From: Sulfurimonas autotrophica | GTDB taxonomy: Bacteria > Campylobacterota > Campylobacteria > Campylobacterales > Sulfurimonadaceae | Length of the DNA: 8,082 nt | NCBI GenBank assembly: GCA_015662405.1 | Contig: DQUE01000014.1 | Location: forward strand, 1 to 8,082 | Direction: 5' to 3' | In this document: positions 6,597 to 8,082 of the stretch, piece by piece | Numbering within the stretch: position 1 is the first letter of the stretch | Layout of the letters: each line of letters starts with the position of its first letter | Program-made: the position numbers and the translations under genes | The notes under the pieces: model-generated | Told to the model about the DNA's origin: nothing | What the model saw: the letters and a program-made list of their open reading frames with translations, nothing else | The model's database searches: none

Positions 6597-6827
6597 TCAC
6601 AGCTCTTTTTCGAATGCCTGTCTAAATTTATAAACTTGTAAATACGCATTGATAGTTAAAAAACCTCTTGCATTTTTAGGTAGATCAAGTTTATATATCA
6701 ACCCATTAGGTTCAATGCCCCCAGCATAGATTATAAAATCCATAAGTATAACTTCGCTGCTACTTAGTGTTACACTCTCTTTTGTCAAAGGGACAACCCT
6801 CACTCCAGGTTTTATGACAACTTCCAA
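6597..6827 (-). pseudogene. Fragment of an NADH dehydrogenase II-like flavoprotein oxidoreductase
   Basis: The frame encodes about 76 residues (from a TTG; no ATG is available) that resemble the middle of type II NADH:quinone oxidoreductases and related pyridine-nucleotide-disulfide flavoproteins. These include VVIKPGVRV (the loop after the NADH-binding fold), FIIYAGGIEPN (residues 31-41) and the LDLPKNARGFLTINAYLQV segment (48-66). Normal members have about 400 residues, with a GxGxxG FAD site before this part and an AIGD motif just after the 'YLQV' strand. Both are missing: a TAG closes the frame just upstream, and after YLQV the sequence passes straight into YKFRQAFEKEL and stops. This looks like an internally deleted and truncated relic. 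It lies 48 bp upstream of the ABC ATPase gene. Confidence 0.65.
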
Positions 6828-6878
6828 ATAATTCTATACCATATTAGACAGCAAGCTGTATTGCTTTATAATTTAGAT

Positions 6879-6928
6879 ATTGCAAAGAGTTTGATTACAA
6901 AATATCTTCATAAAATACTCTTTGCAAT
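6879..6928. repeat. 12-bp perfect inverted repeat at the end of a small ORF
   Basis: ATTGCAAAGAGT (6879-6890) is exactly complementary to ACTCTTTGCAAT (6917-6928), with a 26-nt spacer. On the minus strand the first arm encodes the last residues of the 54-codon ORF (IAKS) and the second lies past its stop. It could form a hairpin protecting or ending that transcript, but there is no T-run of terminator quality after it. An alternative is a scar of an inverted duplication. Confidence 0.55.
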
Positions 6929-7072
6929 TCTATATATTTGTTTTGTATCTATATCACTGTGTCTCATTGATACGATTTTAACTATAGGACATAGTAATTT
7001 TTTAGATTTTCTATATCCCGACTTTTTCACTAAGTTCTCTATCTCTGATTGTAATTGGTGAATTTGATTCAT
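6908..7072 (-). CDS. Hypothetical 54-residue protein
   Basis: The small basic protein begins MNQIHQLQSEIENLVKKSG and ends IDTKQIYRIAKSIL. It has a helical N-terminus, a Lys/Arg patch (RKSKK at 21-25), one Cys (28) and no membrane segment. I do not recognise the family. Its helix-short loop-helix character and the YRIAK ending recall small DNA-binding proteins, but that is only an impression. The ATG overlaps the TGA of the upstream 33-codon ORF (ATGA), the classic sign of coupled translation, so it probably shares the strong ribosome site there. The antisense strand also has an open frame from a TTG (6861-7061), which lacks a ribosome site. A decayed gene is possible, given the flavoprotein fragment next door. 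Confidence 0.42.
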   Translation of the reverse strand: MNQIHQLQSEIENLVKKSGYRKSKKLLCPIVKIVSMRHSDIDTKQIYRIAKSIL

Positions 7073-7170
7073 AAACGAACACCTTCGATTGACATTATGG
7101 CATCCAAGCCTGAGAGTTCCGTAAAAATCTCATAAAATGTTGCAAAGTTTATTGCAATAAGTCTAGTCAT
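7069..7170 (-). CDS. Hypothetical 33-residue peptide with a very strong ribosome site
   Basis: An ATG at 7168-7170 is preceded by AGGAGGG (7177-7183) with a 6-nt spacer, the best SD in the window. It encodes a 33-residue peptide (MTRLIAINFATFYEIFTELS..., ending SIEGVRL) and overlaps the next ORF as ATGA. The peptide is mildly hydrophobic and could be one amphipathic helix plus a tail; I do not recognise it. It may be a genuine small protein, a leader peptide that sets up translation of the 54-codon ORF, or the surviving start of a longer gene cut by a frameshift. Two Fur-box-like palindromes lie just upstream, so iron control is conceivable. No standard gene finder would call it with confidence at this length. 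Confidence 0.42.
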   Translation of the reverse strand: MTRLIAINFATFYEIFTELSGLDAIMSIEGVRL

Positions 7171-7200
7171 CTTCTACCCTCCTATTTTTTTATTTTAAAA

Positions 7201-7217
7201 ATGATAATCTATATCAT
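7201..7217. promoter_or_regulatory. 17-bp palindrome resembling a Fur box
   Basis: ATGATAATCTATATCAT is a palindrome with 6-bp perfect arms and a 5-bp centre. Against the 7-1-7 Fur pattern TGATAAT-N-ATTATCA, positions 7202-7216 match 12 of 14. It sits 31 bp before the ATG of the 33-codon ORF and overlaps a possible extended -10 for it (TGATATAGA on the minus strand, TATAGA at 7208-7213). AT-rich intergenic DNA makes chance matches fairly likely. Confidence 0.4.
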
Positions 7218-7239
7218 CTTATAAACTACTTAATAATAT

Positions 7240-7254
7240 TGATAATTTTTATTA
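7240..7254. promoter_or_regulatory. Second Fur-box-like site
   Basis: TGATAATTTTTATTA matches TGATAAT-N-ATTATCA at 12 of 14 positions, and equally well the AT-only pattern TAATAAT-N-ATTATTA described for Helicobacter Fur. It lies between the small-ORF pair and the pssA promoter, whose -10 begins 34 bp downstream, so it could serve either direction. Judged alone it would be weak; the pair is what makes it notable. Confidence 0.33.
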
Positions 7255-7284
7255 TTTATAACATCTGCTCATTTAATCTCTTTT

Positions 7285-7293
7285 TGCTATAAT
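7285..7293 (+). promoter_or_regulatory. Extended -10 promoter of the phosphatidyltransferase gene
   Basis: TGCTATAAT is a perfect extended -10 with consensus TATAAT at 7288-7293, preceded by a T-rich run (7281-7285). Transcription would start near 7300. That leaves only about 8 nt before the ATG at 7308 but 26 nt, with an AAGG motif, before the ATG at 7326. This favours the latter as the real start. Confidence 0.68.
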
Positions 7294-7325
7294 TACTGCT
7301 ATCAATTATGAAGGTATGTATAATT

Positions 7326-7883
7326 ATGAAATTTCTATGGACACCCTCTTCACACTTTAACTTGGCAAATCTATTTACATTTGTCAATATTACAGCTGGA
7401 CTTCTTGCAACTTACTTTATAACACAGAACAATTTTACTTTAGCAATAATCTTAGCGTGGATTGGGGGTGCTTTTGATATATTTGATGGCAAAATTGCGA
7501 GAAAATATGGACTCTCAAATGAATTTGGTGTACAACTTGACAGCTTTGCAGACTTTTTAAGTTTTGTACTTGTACCTGTATTTTTAATCTTTCAGGCCTC
7601 TTATGCACCCTCTTTCAATGGTTTTTGGCTTCTCATAGCTGCCATTGTGAGCATCTACTATGTTATATCAGGTCTTCGCCGTCTCATTCATTTTAATCTT
7701 CATACTGATGCTGGAGCAGTTGATAAATATTTTACAGGTGTGCCAACTCCACTTGGGGCGATTCTTCTTTGGCTTGTTTATCTCCTCAATGCCTATGAAG
7801 TTTTACCTGCATATGGCGTTCTCTTATGCATGTTGCTTATTGGATGGAGTTTGAATTCAACTATAAAAGTAAGACATCCATAA
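7326..7883 (+). CDS. pssA: CDP-alcohol phosphatidyltransferase, probable CDP-diacylglycerol-serine O-phosphatidyltransferase
   Basis: This membrane enzyme transfers a phosphatidyl group from CDP-diacylglycerol to an alcohol, probably L-serine, on the way to phosphatidylethanolamine. The full CDP-alcohol phosphotransferase signature is present: Asp51, Asp54-Gly55, Ala58-Arg59, Gly68, Asp72 and Asp76 in the standard D-x2-DG-x2-AR-x8-G-x3-D-x3-D spacing. The later LRRLIHFNL (117-125) and YFTGVPTP (135-142) resemble the RFN and GLPSP motifs of PssA rather than PgsA. Hydrophobic segments fall at about 14-32, 38-50, 77-92, 98-116, 143-157 and 162-176. The 185 residues fit short PssA forms such as the B. 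subtilis type. I chose ATG 7326 over 7308 because AAGG (7311-7314) stands 11 nt before it and the promoter leaves too little leader for 7308. It converges on the DoxX gene. Confidence 0.85.
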   Translation: MKFLWTPSSHFNLANLFTFVNITAGLLATYFITQNNFTLAIILAWIGGAFDIFDGKIARKYGLSNEFGVQLDSFADFLSFVLVPVFLIFQASYAPSFNGFWLLIAAIVSIYYVISGLRRLIHFNLHTDAGAVDKYFTGVPTPLGAILLWLVYLLNAYEVLPAYGVLLCMLLIGWSLNSTIKVRHP

Positions 7884-7888
7884 AAAGA

Positions 7889-8082
7889 CTATTTTGAATT
7901 TACAGCATATCTTCCACTGCCAAGCAGTATAACAAGCACAGACATGATCAAATAGAGTAGTGGAGTCTCCCAAGAGAGACCTCCAAACTTTGTGAGTGTA
8001 AAAGAGAATCCATATGCCAAATAGATTGCACTGAGCATGTTCACTGTTAAAATAGCCGCTGCCACTCTTGCATAAAGACCTA
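7889..8082 (-). CDS. DoxX-family membrane protein, C-terminal part (cut by window edge)
   Basis: The last 64 codons of a minus-strand gene are visible and end at TAG (7889-7891). The sequence starts GLYARVAAAILTVNMLSAIYLAYG and ends VLVILLGSGRYAVNSK. Two membrane helices (about visible residues 5-25 and 40-55) are joined by a polar loop containing GGLSWETPLLY. The G-R-x-A-A...N-M pattern and the closing LGSGRYAV are typical of the final two helices of DoxX-like four-helix inner-membrane proteins, often linked to redox or thiol metabolism. The precise role cannot be assigned from the C-terminus alone. Its stop lies 5 bp from the pssA stop on the opposite strand, and there is no room for a separate terminator between them. 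Confidence 0.72.
   Translation of the reverse strand, partial: GLYARVAAAILTVNMLSAIYLAYGFSFTLTKFGGLSWETPLLYLIMSVLVILLGSGRYAVNSK

Noticed and set aside
6861..7061. Plus-strand 66-codon hydrophobic frame antisense to the micro-ORF
   Set aside because: Starts at TTG without SD; hydrophobicity follows from the A/T-rich complement. The opposite strand has a far better translation signal.

Overview
The window is AT-rich, compact DNA that reads as a chromosomal segment of a Campylobacterota (Epsilonproteobacteria) bacterium, most likely a Sulfurimonas-like sulfur oxidiser. The reasons are the codon use, the epsilon-type ArgS and TatA sequences, the extended -10 promoters without clear -35 boxes, and the gene order argS-tatA-gmk-(acidic protein)-fliR-ABC ATPase. 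From memory, this order matches the Campylobacter jejuni Cj1175c-Cj1180c block. The genus assignment is inference.

Layout. (1) 1-379, minus: the N-terminal part of an exported beta-barrel porin, cut by the window edge, with a good SD and an extended -10 promoter. A 12-bp inverted repeat overlaps its -35 zone. (2) 391-923: an intergenic stretch with no convincing gene, holding a terminator-like hairpin. (3) 924-6548, minus: a tightly packed cluster in transcription order: LolD-type ABC ATPase, fliR, a highly acidic receiver-like protein, gmk, tatA, argS. Junctions are 11 bp (ABC/fliR), 71 bp (fliR/acidic, with a probable promoter), 1-nt overlap (acidic/gmk), 87 bp (gmk/tatA, with a possible promoter) and 3 bp (tatA/argS). 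Three genes start with GTG or TTG. (4) 6597-7170, minus: a decayed or accessory stretch with a fragment of a type II NADH dehydrogenase-like flavoprotein and two tiny ATGA-overlapping ORFs behind a very strong SD. Upstream of these lie two palindromes resembling Fur boxes. (5) 7326-7883, plus: a CDP-alcohol phosphatidyltransferase, probably pssA. It converges, with a 5-bp gap, on (6) 7889-8082, minus: the C-terminal end of a DoxX-family membrane protein.

The cluster mixes housekeeping roles: arginyl-tRNA charging, GMP phosphorylation, twin-arginine export, flagellar type III export and lipoprotein or membrane ABC transport. The least understood member is the 531-residue acidic protein. It joins a compact CheY-like receiver to about 380 residues dominated by Glu/Asp with recent tandem duplications, and ends in a short conserved-looking basic/beta tail. 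It is the best candidate for an undescribed function here. I saw no CRISPR array, transposase, tRNA or rRNA.
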